A stretch of DNA of 64,000 bases from assembly GCA_003550325.1 (NCBI GenBank), contig QKWP01000195.1, forward strand, positions 152,051 to 216,050, read 5' to 3'. Position numbers and translations under genes: made by a program. Origin of the DNA: Gigaspora rosea. Its lineage: Eukaryota > Glomeromycota > Glomeromycetes > Diversisporales > Gigasporaceae. The notes under the pieces are model-generated. The model saw only the letters and a program-made list of their open reading frames with translations, had not been told where the DNA came from and did no database searches. Shown one piece after another: positions 34,632-46,214 of the stretch (the first letter of the stretch is position 1; every line of letters starts with the position of its first letter).

Positions 34632-35022
34632 AGGACACGCAAAGTTGATATTTTGTTTTGGAATCTGAAAACTTGGGTCTGTCGGGGGGGGTTTTTTTAA
34701 TTTATTGTTAATTAATATAATAATATTCATATCTAAGGTTATGCAAGGTTAATTTGTAATTTTGCACAAGGAATCAAAAAATTGGGTTGGCAGTCATATT
34801 ATTTCCGTCAGTCCTATCGGAATATTACGGAACGGGAAATTAAGGTCTCCTTTGGGTGACTCCAGATGAGAATAGCGGAAAAAAATAAATGTCAAAAATC
34901 GAATAATTGGCACAATTGGGATCTAAAAAACAAAAGAAAAAAAAAGTAAAAAAAAGAAAAAAAAGAAAAAAAGGGACGGTGGGTAATGCAAAACGAAAAA
35001 TCAACTTGGCGTACCCTTAGAT
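34632..35022. mobile_element. Family G TIR element, copy 3 (degenerate)
   Basis: It starts with ACACGCAAAGTTGATATTTT and ends with AAAAATCAACTTGGCGTACCC. It shares CGGAACGGGAAATTAAGGTC- and AATGTCAAAAATCGAATAAT-like words with copies 1 and 2. It has accumulated G and A homopolymers. Confidence 0.65.
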
Positions 35023-35127
35023 GTTATTCAAATTAAATCTAATAAAGATACCTTTAGCGATAATATTTCTGATTGCTTTAGTTTCTGAATATCTCCCTAT
35101 AAAAACTTGTTTAGTTTTTGTTTAATA

Positions 35128-35783
35128 GTTGCCGGTATCATTCAACAAATGTTCGGAATGGACCCACTATAAATATAAAAACAGGACAAATTTCGTATGA
35201 CCAACTTAAAAGATATACAAATTTGTCCAGTTTTTATACCTATAGTGGCCTAGTGATATGCCATTTATATGATACCTGAAAATTTTTAGCGTACAGCACG
35301 TACAGTACGTACAGGGGTTTGGGTCAAAATCCCGACAAACAAAATCCCGACAGGTCATAATCCCGACAAAAAAATCCCGACAATCAAAAATCCCGACAAT
35401 CAAAAAATGTTTTCCTTGAGCAACTTTACCAATAAAATCAACTAAACCAAACCCTAGCCCAGGCGCTCACCCTAACCCTACCTAAGCACTCACCTAACCC
35501 TAACCCTAACTTAAATAAATTTATGATTTTTTTGGTGTCGGGATTGTCGGGATTCTTATTGTCGGGATTTTTTTGTCGGGATTATGACCTGTCGGGATTC
35601 TGTTTGTCGGGATTTTGACCCGCTCCCACGTACAGTACGTACTGTACGTATAGTTCTTTTCTGGCATCTGATTGGCTGGAACAAGTGATCGGCAAAAATT
35701 TTAGCGTACAGTACGTATAGTACTGTAGGTGGCACATCACTAAGTGGGCCCATTCCGTACATTTGTCGAATAATACCGATAAC
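35128..35783. mobile_element. TIR element hosting the TCGGGAT MITE
   Basis: Left GTTGCCGGTATCATTCAACA and right TGTCGAATAATACCGATAAC are diverged inverted repeats continuing through GGAATGG(A/G)CCCACT. The paralogous segment near 37440 lacks it. Inside lie GTACAGTACGTAC palindromes into which the TCGGGAT MITE inserted. Confidence 0.75.
35314..35627. mobile_element. TCGGGAT-family MITE, copy 2 (nested)
   Basis: It is nearly identical to 5357-5669, including five ATCCCGACA words per arm and a CCCTAACCCT core. ACGTACA flanks both ends (35307-35313, 35628-35634). The palindromic target makes the length of the duplication ambiguous. Confidence 0.85.
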
Positions 35784-36278
35784 AATTAAATAAAAATCAA
35801 ACAACTTTTTTTATAGGGTCTACTACTATAATGGTCAAATGACGGTCTTCTAGTAAAATATGAATAATATTTGTAATCATTTTTTTATTAGTGAAACGTT
35901 ACGTTCTTAATAGTTTGTAAAGATATAAATTAGCAGTTGATTTAACTAGCAAATCAGATAAAATTCTGCCTGTAAAATTAAACTTTTGTGTCTCAAATCT
36001 GGATTCCGAAGCCAATAAAATCGCAAGGCCTTTGTGTACACAAAATTATAAATTAATTTTACTATGATAATAGCTTCTGACCTGTAAGCAAATTTTCCCA
36101 GAATAACATTCTACACATAATACTTATCAAGTTATGAGAGAATATCTTTAAGATCCGATCATTTAAATTTTGATCGAAGTCTCTGCATTTTTGGTTACGC
36201 AATTCTAATTTGTTATGTTACCAGTTACACTGCAAGTCCGTCATTTATTGCAGAATTGTTATACTGTGTTTTATCACG

Positions 36279-36326
36279 ATGATGCTATACAAAATAGTCG
36301 TTCTTGGAGATAAAGGCGTTGGAAAA
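36279..36326 (+). pseudogene. Duplicate exon 1 of the Ras-like gene
   Basis: Sixteen codons, MMLYKIVVLGDKGVGK, are followed by GTATAA exactly as at 37920-37967. Homology continues through the intron to about 36690 and then stops, so no downstream exon belongs to it. It is either a 5' gene fragment or an alternative first exon for the gene at 37920. Its YKIVV is closer to canonical Ras (YKLVV) than HNIVV in the downstream copy. Confidence 0.6.
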
Positions 36327-36841
36327 GTATAAAATCTCTATATGATATAATGATTGAAATGATAATTGAAATTGATAATTTATTTGATTAATCATTTGAT
36401 TGAATTTTATCTACAATCAGAAGTCACTTAGATATCAAGTTAGTCAAAATGGTTGCATATCTCAATCTTGTTTTAACTATTAAAAACTCTAAGCTTACTT
36501 GATATTTAATGTTAATCGGTCATTTGGCGTTCTTAATTATAGTTATTTTTAAACCACTGTTTTGGTAAGCGTATAATAGCACGCTTTAGTAGCTTGCACT
36601 TAATATAAAATATTCATGAAATTTGATCTAATTACTTGTACTGACTAATTTTTATTCGACTATTTCATGTTTAGCGAAGGTTTGTGTTCTAGTCTACACA
36701 TTTTGAGGCCTATATTAGGCGAGACCAACTGGATTCTGTGTTTTACATTACTCCCCTCAGAGTCCCCCTCCTCCCTCATAGTAAAAAAAAATTATCGCCA
36801 AATGGATTACTGGGATCATTCGGACCCCTAGATAAATATAC

Positions 36842-36953
36842 ATCAGGAATCTATAAAAAAAAAAAAAAAATAGAGCAATCTATGATTGGTCAAAAAGTTC
36901 ATGGAATAATTTTCAGCCAATCATAGATTGGCATTTTTTTCTAGATTCCTGAC
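36842..36953. mobile_element. Small inverted-repeat MITE
   Basis: CATCAGGAATCTA with an A-run and CAATCTATGATTGG at the left pair with CCAATCATAGATTG, a T-run and TAGATTCCTGACA at the right. No ORF. The rest of 36330-37370 holds intron-like and AT-rich sequence only. Confidence 0.7.
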
Positions 36954-37919
36954 AGTAATTTGAAAACACTGTAATTAACTCTCATTATTGCGATGATCGA
37001 TGAACATGGTACCCTTTTACGCATGATCTCAATAATTTTGCCCGACACTATCATGCCACGATAATTCTGCCCAAATATGAGTCGCTTTGTTATAGAACCC
37101 GTTACCGATTTGCATTCCCTTCACTAGGTGTAAAGGTTCCAATAGCTATGCGATAGTACAGCTCACATAGGGTACTGCATTACTTAATTGTTATAAGACT
37201 AATATTGTTCATTATTAACTTATTTGTCATACATTACGTATATCACTTAATTTTAATAATCCCAAAATTCTCATCAAGAAGTTTCGCCTACATGCTATTA
37301 AAGTCTACAAGTTCCTGTCAAGATTTTAAAGTTTCATAATCTCATGGCAAAGTCACGGATTAGTCTAGTATTAAATTAAATCTAATAAAAATACCTTTAG
37401 CAAAAATATTTTTGATTATTTTTGTTTGTTGATTATCTACTACTATATATAGATATTCTTGTATGGTCAAATAAATGACGAGTAAATTTTCTTCTAGTAA
37501 AATTCTCTGTGAGTTTGGTTGATTTTTTGTCAATAATATTTGTAATGATTTTTTAATTAGTGAAATGTTACTATCTTAATATTTGTAGCAACTTTTTAAT
37601 TAGTGAAACGTTACTAACTTAAAAGTTTATAAAGATATAAATTAGCATTTGAATTACACTAGCAAATCAGACAAAATTCTACCTAAAATTACACTTATGT
37701 GCCGCAAATCCGGACTCACCTTCGCAATGTCTTTGTGTAAATTGCCGATAAAATTTTACACACAATACTTATCATATGACGAACAAAAAAAAAAATCATT
37801 AAGGTCCAATCATTTAAATTTTGATCAGAGGTCTCTGCTATTTGGTCGTGTTATGTTACGCTGCAAATCCGTTATTAATTGCCACTTAGGCAAGAATTGT
37901 CATGCTATGTTTTATCATG

Positions 37920-39203
37920 ATGATGCTACACAATATAGTCGTTCTTGGAGATAAAGGCGTTGGAAAAGTATAAAACGTTTATATGATGATTGAGATCACT
38001 AGTTGAAATTGATAATTTCATTTGATTAATCCTTTGATTGAATTTTATCTACAATCAGACGTCACTTAGATATAAAGTTAGTTAAAATAGTTACATATCA
38101 CACAACTTGTTTTAGCTATTAAAAATCTAAGTTAACATTGATGTTTTAAAATTAATGGGTAACCTGGCGTTCTTAATTATAGTTATTTGGTAGGTGTATC
38201 AGAGCAAGCTTTAGGGAATTGCTGTTAATACAATTCATGAACTTGGTCTAATTACTACGTACTAAGTAATTTTATTGGATGATTTCATGTAATTAGAGGT
38301 TCGTGTTGATATCTGCATATTTTATATGCTTGCAAGATTTATTAACTAGAGAAATATTCATGTTTAGACATATTATAGGAGATTCAGGAGATTCATGTCG
38401 AAAACAAGCGATCATTGACAACCATTCTTGTGTTCTTGAAATATTAGATTCTGGTGAACAAGGTTTGCAAATTTTGTCTAAGTTATTGTATATTATATAC
38501 CATTTCACATATATTTGTTAGAATTATAGATGAAAATACTGTACTTAATTCATGTTATGAAATGTTTAATCATGTTGAGAGGCGCTAACTCTTATGTTCG
38601 GTAGCCAAAAGTTATTAACATACAAAATTACTAAATACAGTAACACTATACCATATTTTTCAAAATATTTTTAACCAAATATTTACTGTACTCACTTCAC
38701 TTTGTTTCAATATACTTAATAGAAGAATATACAGCTCTACGTGATCAATGGATCAGGTGTTGTATTCATAATAATGCCTGCGAAAACTTTTCTGAAAAAC
38801 ATGAGATTTCATGCTGAAAACGGACATTAAAATTTCAGATTTAATGAACTTTTTCTTTTTCAGGGATGGTGATGGATTCCTACTCGTATATTCTATAGCC
38901 ACAAGATCATCATTTGAGGTAATAGAACGATTTCATGATCTAATTACACGCGTAAAAGATACTGAGCAAATCCCAATTGTGCTTGTTGGCAATAAAAATG
39001 ACAAAATAACTGAACGTGAAGTTTCAAGAGAGGAAGGAATGAACATGGCAAGAAGACTCAAGTGTGCCTTTATAGAAACCTCTGCAAAATATGGTGTGAA
39101 TGTGGATAGGGCATTTTACGATGTAGTTAGAATGGTAAGACAGAATAGAGAAGGAGGTAATTCTAGAAAAAATAAGAAGAAAGGGAAGTGTGCAATATTA
39201 TAA
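37920..39203 (+). CDS. Ras-family small GTPase, divergent switch regions, CAAX end
   Basis: Exons: 37920-37967 (MMLHNIVVLGDKGVGK), exon 2 ending 38462 (start uncertain: 38297 keeps phase 0, while homology suggests about 38337), 38723-38756 and 38864-39203. The last three are joined by GT-AG introns in matching phases. Motifs: P-loop GDKGVGK (the following Ser is not visible), SCRKQ of the effector region, DSGEQEEY where Ras has DTAGQEEY (the DxxG glycine is Glu), NKND, ETSAK, and a polybasic tail ending CAIL. CAAX with Leu predicts geranylgeranylation and membrane attachment. The core resembles Ras/Rap. Because the Ser, the switch I Thr and the DxxG Gly are not conserved, it may be a pseudo-GTPase or an early pseudogene. 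A second copy of its 5' region lies 1.6 kb upstream. Confidence 0.75.
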
Positions 39204-40158
39204 TTTGAAGCTTTAAATGATTTCTGTTAACAAATGGAATAAGGGATTATTGTTCTTTTGTAACAAAAGTTTTTTTAATATAAAGCCAGAATAGGAAATT
39301 ATTGATTATAAATCTCGTACTATAAACTACCCAAAAAATAATTCTTCAATTCATTTTAAAAAATCTTAATTATTCTAAATAAATATTTCATATTCATTAT
39401 TTATTTGCAGTCTGAAGCTGAAACGGCTGAAGCTGGTAATTACTCTCTTATTATAAAACATCAAATGTGGCATGGGTATACCTGTTTGCAAAACGTCAAA
39501 ACCTGGACAAACTCAAAAAACATTAGCTATTTATAAAAAATTTAAATGAAAAAATAGAACTAAAATTTTTATAATATAATATATACTGTTATAATAATGC
39601 ATGATATAAGTTAAATAAAAAAAATTTTTAAAATATGAGTTTTGCTAGAGTTTGAGACTTGGGAGCAACAAACTGATTTATAATAGCACTTGATAGAAGG
39701 AATAGCCTGCAGGAAAGCATGTGTAAATCAGAATTATTAGTCTAGACTAATGTTTCGGGCGAAACCAAATATTTCGCCAAATCCGAATCCGAAATAGGGG
39801 CGATATTAATTTCGCCGATCATACAAAATTTCTGAAATTTCCGATACTTCCGAAAATGTTCGATAAAATCCGTAATCCGATATTGTAAATACATATGATG
39901 ATATTATTAATCATTACGTATTATAAATTTAATTCACTCGTTAGAACCCTGAACTCTTGCATTATCTAGTTTTCATTATTGTTATGTGAACACGATATAT
40001 TTTAAACCCAGTTTATTACTGGAAATAAACTTGTATGTTAAAAACAAAAGCCAATTTATGCAGAATTTTAGAAAGATCGTTCTTGTCAGCAAGCAGACTC
40101 TTGAAATGTAAAAAAAGAAGAACTGAATAAGTAATAATAAACATGTCTTTCCAATAGA

Positions 40159-40340
40159 AGCATCCAACACATGAAATTGTACGAGAATTCAACTTACGGA
40201 AACTTAAAAATTCATTTTCATCAGGGAATTTTAAATTGGAACCAATCAATGAAATCACTAATAATGATTATCGATTACGTATAATTGACCCTGCAGCTAG
40301 TAATCAAATTTGGACAATTTCTATCGCATTAATATAAATT
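40159..40340 (+). other. Possible orphan terminal exon
   Basis: After TTTCCAATAG a frame reads KHPTHEIVREFNLRKLKNSF and on to a stop at about 40337, with protein-like composition. A micro-exon-like stretch (TCTGAAGCTGAAACGGCTGAAGCT after GCAG, before GTAATT) lies at 39411-39436. No family is recognised and no upstream coding chain was found. Elsewhere in 39204-41234 nothing is supported. Confidence 0.2.
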
Positions 40341-42000
40341 GTGACTAGATAAATAACAAGAAATAACAAGTTTAACAAAACTTTAACTACCCAAATGGTA
40401 AATTTCTCGAGCTGGGTGTACTTAAGCGCATACCGTTAATTTGGAGACCTTGAACTAGATATACGAATCATAAAAAGCTTAAGGATTTATTTTTTATTTA
40501 AATTTTGTAATCAGTTATCATTTATATTCTAATTTTGATTCAAAAATTTCTGCTGTATAAAGGGGTGGGTTTTATTGTCTTTTCAAGAAATGCGTGATCT
40601 AGTCAGAACCATTTAACCCAGAATCCCACGGTATAATTTATGAAAACTAGGAAACCACAAATATAGTAGATAAATCTATCTTTGCTAAAGCTAGAACCTG
40701 AAATTATTAATATGAAAATGTTTTTAAGAAGATTTCAGGTTTAATTTCAAGAAAAGAACTTTAGGGTACTTTCATGTGAAATAAATTAGGATGTACATAT
40801 GCAGGTTGCTTTTTTTATTTAAAAAAAAAACAAACAAAACATTAAATTTACTAACGAATTGCTGAAAAAAATTTTCAGGTCCATACAAAGAGATTTTAAA
40901 AAATTTCATGTGAACGGCGACATTTTTTTTAAAAAAAAAAAATAAAAAAAATAAACAAAGTGTCAAAAAAACTTTTATGTAAATGATAACAATTGTTTTT
41001 TTTAAATAAAAAGGGGAAAAGGATCAAAACAGGTAACTATATATGTACTTTTTATGTGTTGCTTTCAATATAATGTAACTTTCTTATTACTGTATTAAGA
41101 AGTTTATCATGAAGAAATTAAACATATCATAATCTAGAATATTTATTAATTAAATAGCAATAGCCAAAATTTCTGTTAAATGAGTTTTTTTGAAATTCAA
41201 AACCACAATATAGCAGAAAACTCTAATACTCCCTCTGTTAATCCTATTGATACATCTATGTGAAAATCTAGTGGTAAACCAAGTTAATTGTATGGGGAAC
41301 ACATAATAAGCAAGGAAACCAAATCTCTAAAGATCATTGGAGTGCAATATGTAACTATTGTAATGAATTCTGGTACAAAAGCACTCTGCCCTTGAAGACC
41401 ATTTAGGTAATTTTGTGCAATAAAGCTCTACTAGATGTTCATAGCCTAATTTTAGAGTGATTAATAGCAAAAGAATCTGATGCATCAACATCAAAAAATG
41501 CAAAGTCACAACTTTCTGACTTTGTTGAAAGTACCAAGCTAATGCAAGATTATTTTAAAGATATACAATAGCCTATCATATTATTGTGGACACTTTTTAA
41601 AAATTTGTACAGAGCTAAATATATAAGATATTAAGCTAAAAATTAAATTATAAATACTTTAAATCTACTGTATATCTTTTAAATAAAAAAAGTTTAAAAA
41701 ATTTTATACTACAGTTGTTAAAATAATTAAATTTAAGTAAAATTTTAGATTTTTATGTTTGACCAGTTTTTATTGTTGTACAAAATTAATTAAAAAAATA
41801 GCTGCATAGTAAAAATTAATTTTTTATTAAGCTAATTGAATTTAAAAAATAAGCAAAAATTATTCAGTATAACAAATTACATATAATCCCAAAATTTTTT
41901 AAAATTTTATAAAAATTTAAGATAGTTATTATTTCTAAATAAAAATGCAATTTTTAATTCAAAATTATATCAATTACCAAATATAAAAATTTTATTACTA

Positions 42001-42353
42001 CAGTGCAGGACAGCAAAAACCATCCAATTTTTATATATAAAATATAAAAATTGTTATAACTTAATAACAAATAAGTTGAATAAAAATCTGGCCTTACAGA
42101 TTTGTTACTATTTGTCTAAGCTACAATTCTGTTAGAACAAATTTTTTATTTATTATAATTTAAGAAGTTATAAGAGTTTAAAGTTTATATATATTTGAAA
42201 ATTTGGTGTTTACTTTATAAAAAAAAAGAATTTATATGTTTTTTTTAACCAATTAAAATTTTTTATAAAATATTAGCCAATCAAAATCAATTAAATAATT
42301 GTAAATTTGGTGCTTCATATAAAAAAATGGATAGTTTTTGCTATCCCACACTG
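42001..42353. mobile_element. 353-bp Tc1/mariner-type MITE with TA duplication
   Basis: Ends are CAGTGCAGGACAGCAAAAAC and GTTTTTGCTATCCCACACTG, inverted, with TA on both sides (41999-42000, 42354-42355). It is nested in the 41566-44217 element. The first eight bases equal those of 23809-24271. Confidence 0.75.
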
Positions 42354-42561
42354 TATATATAGTAATTAACTAAAATTTTTTTGAAAAATTATAAAATTTT
42401 AAAGATATGTGCAATTTGTTATACTAAATAATTTTATTTAAAAAAATTATTAGTTTATTAATAAAAAATTTAAGTTTATTAATTACTATATTTAGTAACT
42501 CTAGTTTATTATGAAAACTATATTAAATTTAGAAAACTGGTCAAATGTAAAATTAAAAATT

Positions 42562-44037
42562 AGGGGTATGGCAACTTAGAGAAGTTGGCAAGTTGTCACC
42601 CCCAAGTGGCAGGTCTAGGGTTCAAATCCCACTGATGATGCTTTGAAAAAAATAGACCTGTTCCGGTAACTGTTTCCTGTTGATCGGTTGGATATATTAC
42701 CTGTAGTCCTTGGTTACTATTTCAAATGGGAGCTTTCGGATGAAGTTGTGTCTTGTGACACAGACAAATCCAAGGAACAGAGAAACAGAAACCCATTTGG
42801 CAAGACCCGAGTAAGGAGGTAGCAAAGATTTTTAACGGTGCTACCAAAACTGGAATATTGGACCAGTCCGAAGTACCAGACGTCGACCTCGGGACAAGGT
42901 CTACCAACCTGGCCGCCGGATTGGGTACCGGAGGAAAAGGACCTATGTTATAGAAGTAGGTACCAGAGAGAGAAAAACCATGATAGCACCTAATGCCAAG
43001 TAGATCAAGCCTTTCGGGCTAACTAGATTGGAAGTCTGGAAAAACCAGTGAAAGACCGGTAGGAAAGTGATGGTAGGTACCAGGGTTGGAGCAAACCTTA
43101 CAAGGACAGAAGTAGGTATTGGTAAGAGGACAGGGCAACCCTGTCTCGCAAGTGTTTGCCTCAGTCATAGCGATAAGTACTGAAGTGTAGGTGAATACCT
43201 AATATGAGACAGGTACCGCTCTACCAAGTCTTCCGTTGAGGATAACAGGACCGGGAATACCGGCTAGGTCCTAAGGCAATGGATAAATATCCAGAACTTG
43301 CTGACTGACTTATGTAACGGGCCTGTTCTGGTGATACAAAATGGGTTGGCAGACAGAACATGGATTAGAGGGTTTAAATAGGACCCCGGACATATAGTAC
43401 AGAGGTCATACATTACGCATTTCAGCAAAAACCCCAAAATTTAAAAATTAAAAAATCAGTTTTTGGCAATTACCTTGGCATCTAGTAGTCCAATTTGAAT
43501 GAACTTTTTTTGAAATGAAGCTCTCAGTGAGGCGCATCTAACAAAAAAAAGTTCATTCAATTCTTATTACTGGATCAAAAGTTATTTAAATAAATAGATT
43601 TTGTCGTTTTCAGCAAATTAGGTCAAAATTGGCCAAAATCCAGTTATGACCTATATGAGAGATGTCCGGGGTCCTGTTTAAATAGGCAATTTCTGTAGTT
43701 GGGTTGCAGGTATGGCAACTAGTGTAGAACCCTTGGGCGGACCACTTAAATTAGACACCAAAAGTGTATGTTTGGCTAGATGTATCCTTGTCTATATGGA
43801 TCAGAGGATTTAAATAGGCAATTCCCATAGTTGGGTTGCAGGTATGGCAGCTAGTTTGGAACCCTTGGGTGGACTACTTAAGTTAGACACCAAAAGTGTA
43901 CGTGTGGCTAGATGTATCCTCGTCTATGTAACAAATACCGGTATTTCCCTTAGAGGATACCGACGGCCCTAATATCTTGAATAAAATTCCTAAGTCCCAA
44001 GACGGGAACTTTAATTAAAAAAAAATAAAAAAAAAAT
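42562..44037 (+). mobile_element. tRNA-headed SINE-like element (SINE-2), interrupted
   Basis: The head at 42562-42640 has a TGGCAACTTAG A-box-like word and a perfect B box GGTTCAAATCC (42619-42629). The body matches SINE-3 (for example TATATTACCTGTAGTCCTTG and GACACAGACAAATCCAAGGA). It ends with TCCCAAGACGGGA, a small hairpin, and an A-rich tail. AAAATTAAAAATT is repeated at 42549-42561 and 44038-44050 as target duplication. A 296-bp hAT MITE interrupts it, and about 130 bp of its 3' body is tandemly duplicated (43676-43800, 43800-43925). Confidence 0.75.
43380..43675. mobile_element. 296-bp hAT MITE nested in SINE-2
   Basis: TIRs are AGGACCCCGGACAT and ATGTCCGGGGTCCT. GTTTAAAT is duplicated at 43372-43379 and 43676-43683. 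SINE-3 has an uninterrupted GGGTTTAAATAGGCAAT at the same place, an internal empty-site control. Confidence 0.88.
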
Positions 44038-45190
44038 AAAATTAAAAATTTTCTTAAACTTAATATTTTACAAATTTTAGCATAAAATTTTTAAATTTTT
44101 TTTTATTTAAAAGGTATAGATTTAAAAAATATATAATTTAATTTTTAGCCTGATACCTTATATATTTAGCTCTATATAAATTTTTGGAAAGTGTCCACAA
44201 TAATATGGTAGCCACTGTAAATAGAGTATTAATAAAGGTATTTATTGTTTGTGAAATTCCTATTTATATTATTAAGAATCTATTTTTTGTAAGTTATTAA
44301 AAATATTATGTCCAGTATATGAACTTCTATCCAAAAAAATTCTTTCTGGTTACTATTTGGTACAAAAAACTATATTTATAATCAAACAACTAAATGATTC
44401 AAAAAATTTAACTATTAGTAAACTATTTATTTAGTTATACCAAATAAAACTTGATCTTATGCATTGATTAGATCACTTGCAGGTTTCAAAATTTGTTAAG
44501 TAAAAGACTATGCAAAAATTTTTGACAGAAGAGATTACTAATATTTTAAAAAAATTGGTACTAAAAATTTTTTAGCTATTGTAACAAATTTAAGTGCTAA
44601 TATTAGAACTGCATATTATATTATTGCATAACAAGCTCCAAATATTTTAAATATCCAATATATTTACTACACTATTAACTTTATTTTAAAAGATGTAAAA
44701 TATTTTTTGTTGATCATATACTTAAATATTGTAAAACCTTGATTAATTATTTAAGGGTAGAGAGTACTATTTTAAAATTATATATAAATTTAATAGTAAA
44801 TTGTTTTTATATTTAATTTTATAAAAAATTATATTAAATAAACTAATTTTAATTTTTAAAAAAGTTTAAAGCAGAGTTTTCTAATTCTAATGATAGTAAA
44901 ATTATTAAATTTGGTTAAAAACTTAATGAGATATAATTTTTAAAGATTGAATATTAAATTTAGTAATAAAACTAACTTATAAATTTATGCAACTTGACCA
45001 ATCAGAATTAGAGATTTTGTGCAATCCAAAAAATTTGAGCCAACCCAAAAAACTTTGTGATATATACAACTATATGTTTTAAAATATAATATTAGTTCAA
45101 ATTTTTACTTAATAGATAAATTATTTTATTTTTATTTTGTAAAATTTTAATAAAAATTACTATAGTTGTAATTTAAAAAAAGTTTTATTA

Positions 45191-46214
45191 AAGGGTGTGG
45201 CGACTTAGGGAAGTTGGTAAGTTGTCACCCCCCAAGTGGCAGGTCTAGGGTTCAAATCCCACTGGCGACACTTTGGAAAAATAGACCTGTGTTACAGTAA
45301 CCATTTCCTGTCGATCGGTTGGGTATATTACCTGTAGTCCTTGGTTACCATCTCGAATTTGAGCTTTCGAGCGAAGTTGTGTCCGGTGACACAGACAAAT
45401 CCAAGGAACCAGGAAAATGGAAACCTATTTGGAAAGTCCTGAGTAAGGAGGTAGCAACGATCTTTGACGGTGCTACCAGAACCAGAATATTGGAAACCGG
45501 AGCTGGAGAACTGGACAATATAACCTTCGGAGGAGAGGGTCCACCAACCTGGCCACCAGAGCCGTACCAGAAAAAAAGGACCTATGTTCTGGAATTAGGT
45601 ACCAGGTGAAGAAAAACCATAGTAGCACCTAATGCTGGTAGATCAACTCTTCCGGGCCAACTGGTTTGGAAGTTTGGAGCACCCGGTGATGGACCGGTAG
45701 GAAAGTAATGGTGGGTACCGGGGTCAGTGTGAACCTTACAATGGCAGAAGTAGGTAATGGTAGCAGTTAGGTAACCCTGACTGCAAGTTGCTTACCTCGG
45801 TGAGTGCGTAAGTTACCGAAGTGTAGGTAATACCTGTGTGGGACAGGGACTGCTCTACCAAGTTTACCTGTAAGGATAAATTAGTCCTAAGGGGATGTAG
45901 GTAGCATCCGGGACTGTCTTCGACTGACTAATGTATCGGAGGGCTGTACCAGTGATCACAAGTAGGATTGACATGCGAAGTGTTGGACCAGGGGGTTTAA
46001 ATAGGCAATCCCCTAGTTGGGTTGTAGGTATGGCAACTAGTGTAGAACCTTCGGGCGGACTACTTAAATTAGACAACCAAAAGTTGTACGTGTGGCTAGT
46101 TGTACTCTTATTCAATGCAACTCAATTGTGGGTGCGCCCAAAGAGGCGCCCTTGATCCACAGGCTTGATTAAATAAACTCTCACCCAAAGCGGGAACTTT
46201 AACACAAAAAAAAA
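45191..46214 (+). mobile_element. tRNA-headed SINE-like element (SINE-3)
   Basis: It starts GGGTGTGGCGACTTAGGG with B box GGTTCAAATCC near 45250, then a body collinear with SINE-2. It ends with CCCAAAGCGGGAAC (hairpin) and an A10 tail. AGTTTTATTA, with preceding A residues, flanks both ends (45181-45190 and 46215-46224). It is about 1.0 kb long. ORFs within it are not conserved in SINE-2 and are not called. Confidence 0.75.

Larger units (their letters stand above)
35020..36690. repeat. Upstream copy of a segmental duplication (Ras-gene promoter and exon 1)
   Basis: 35020-35125 plus 35790-36690 align with 37370-38290: shared stretches include AAATTAAATCTAATAAA, TTCTAGTAAAAT, TTTTATCA(T/C)GATGATGCTA, GTTCTTGGAGATAAAGGCGT and TTGATTGAATTTTATCTACA. 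The block carries about 1 kb of 5' flank, exon 1 and most of intron 1. The upstream copy was later enlarged by the element at 35128-35783. Confidence 0.85.
41566..44217. mobile_element. 2.65-kb Tc1/mariner-type element with TA duplication
   Basis: Left end CAATAGCCTATCATATTATT and right end AATAATATGGTAGCCACTG are inverted. The TIR similarity extends about 150 bp (TTGTGGACACTTT, GAGCTAAATATATAAG, GCTAAAAATTAAATTAT). TA lies at 41564-41565 and 44218-44219. Removing it reconnects the hAT frame. No transposase frame survives inside; instead it holds a MITE (42001-42353) and SINE-2. Confidence 0.8.

Noticed and set aside
40772-41000. Phe/Lys-rich minus-strand ORF
   Set aside because: Low complexity from A/T homopolymers with no start context or domain.
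45319-45609. 96-aa ORF in SINE-3
   Set aside because: The frame is not conserved in SINE-2; it arises from GC-richer SINE body sequence.
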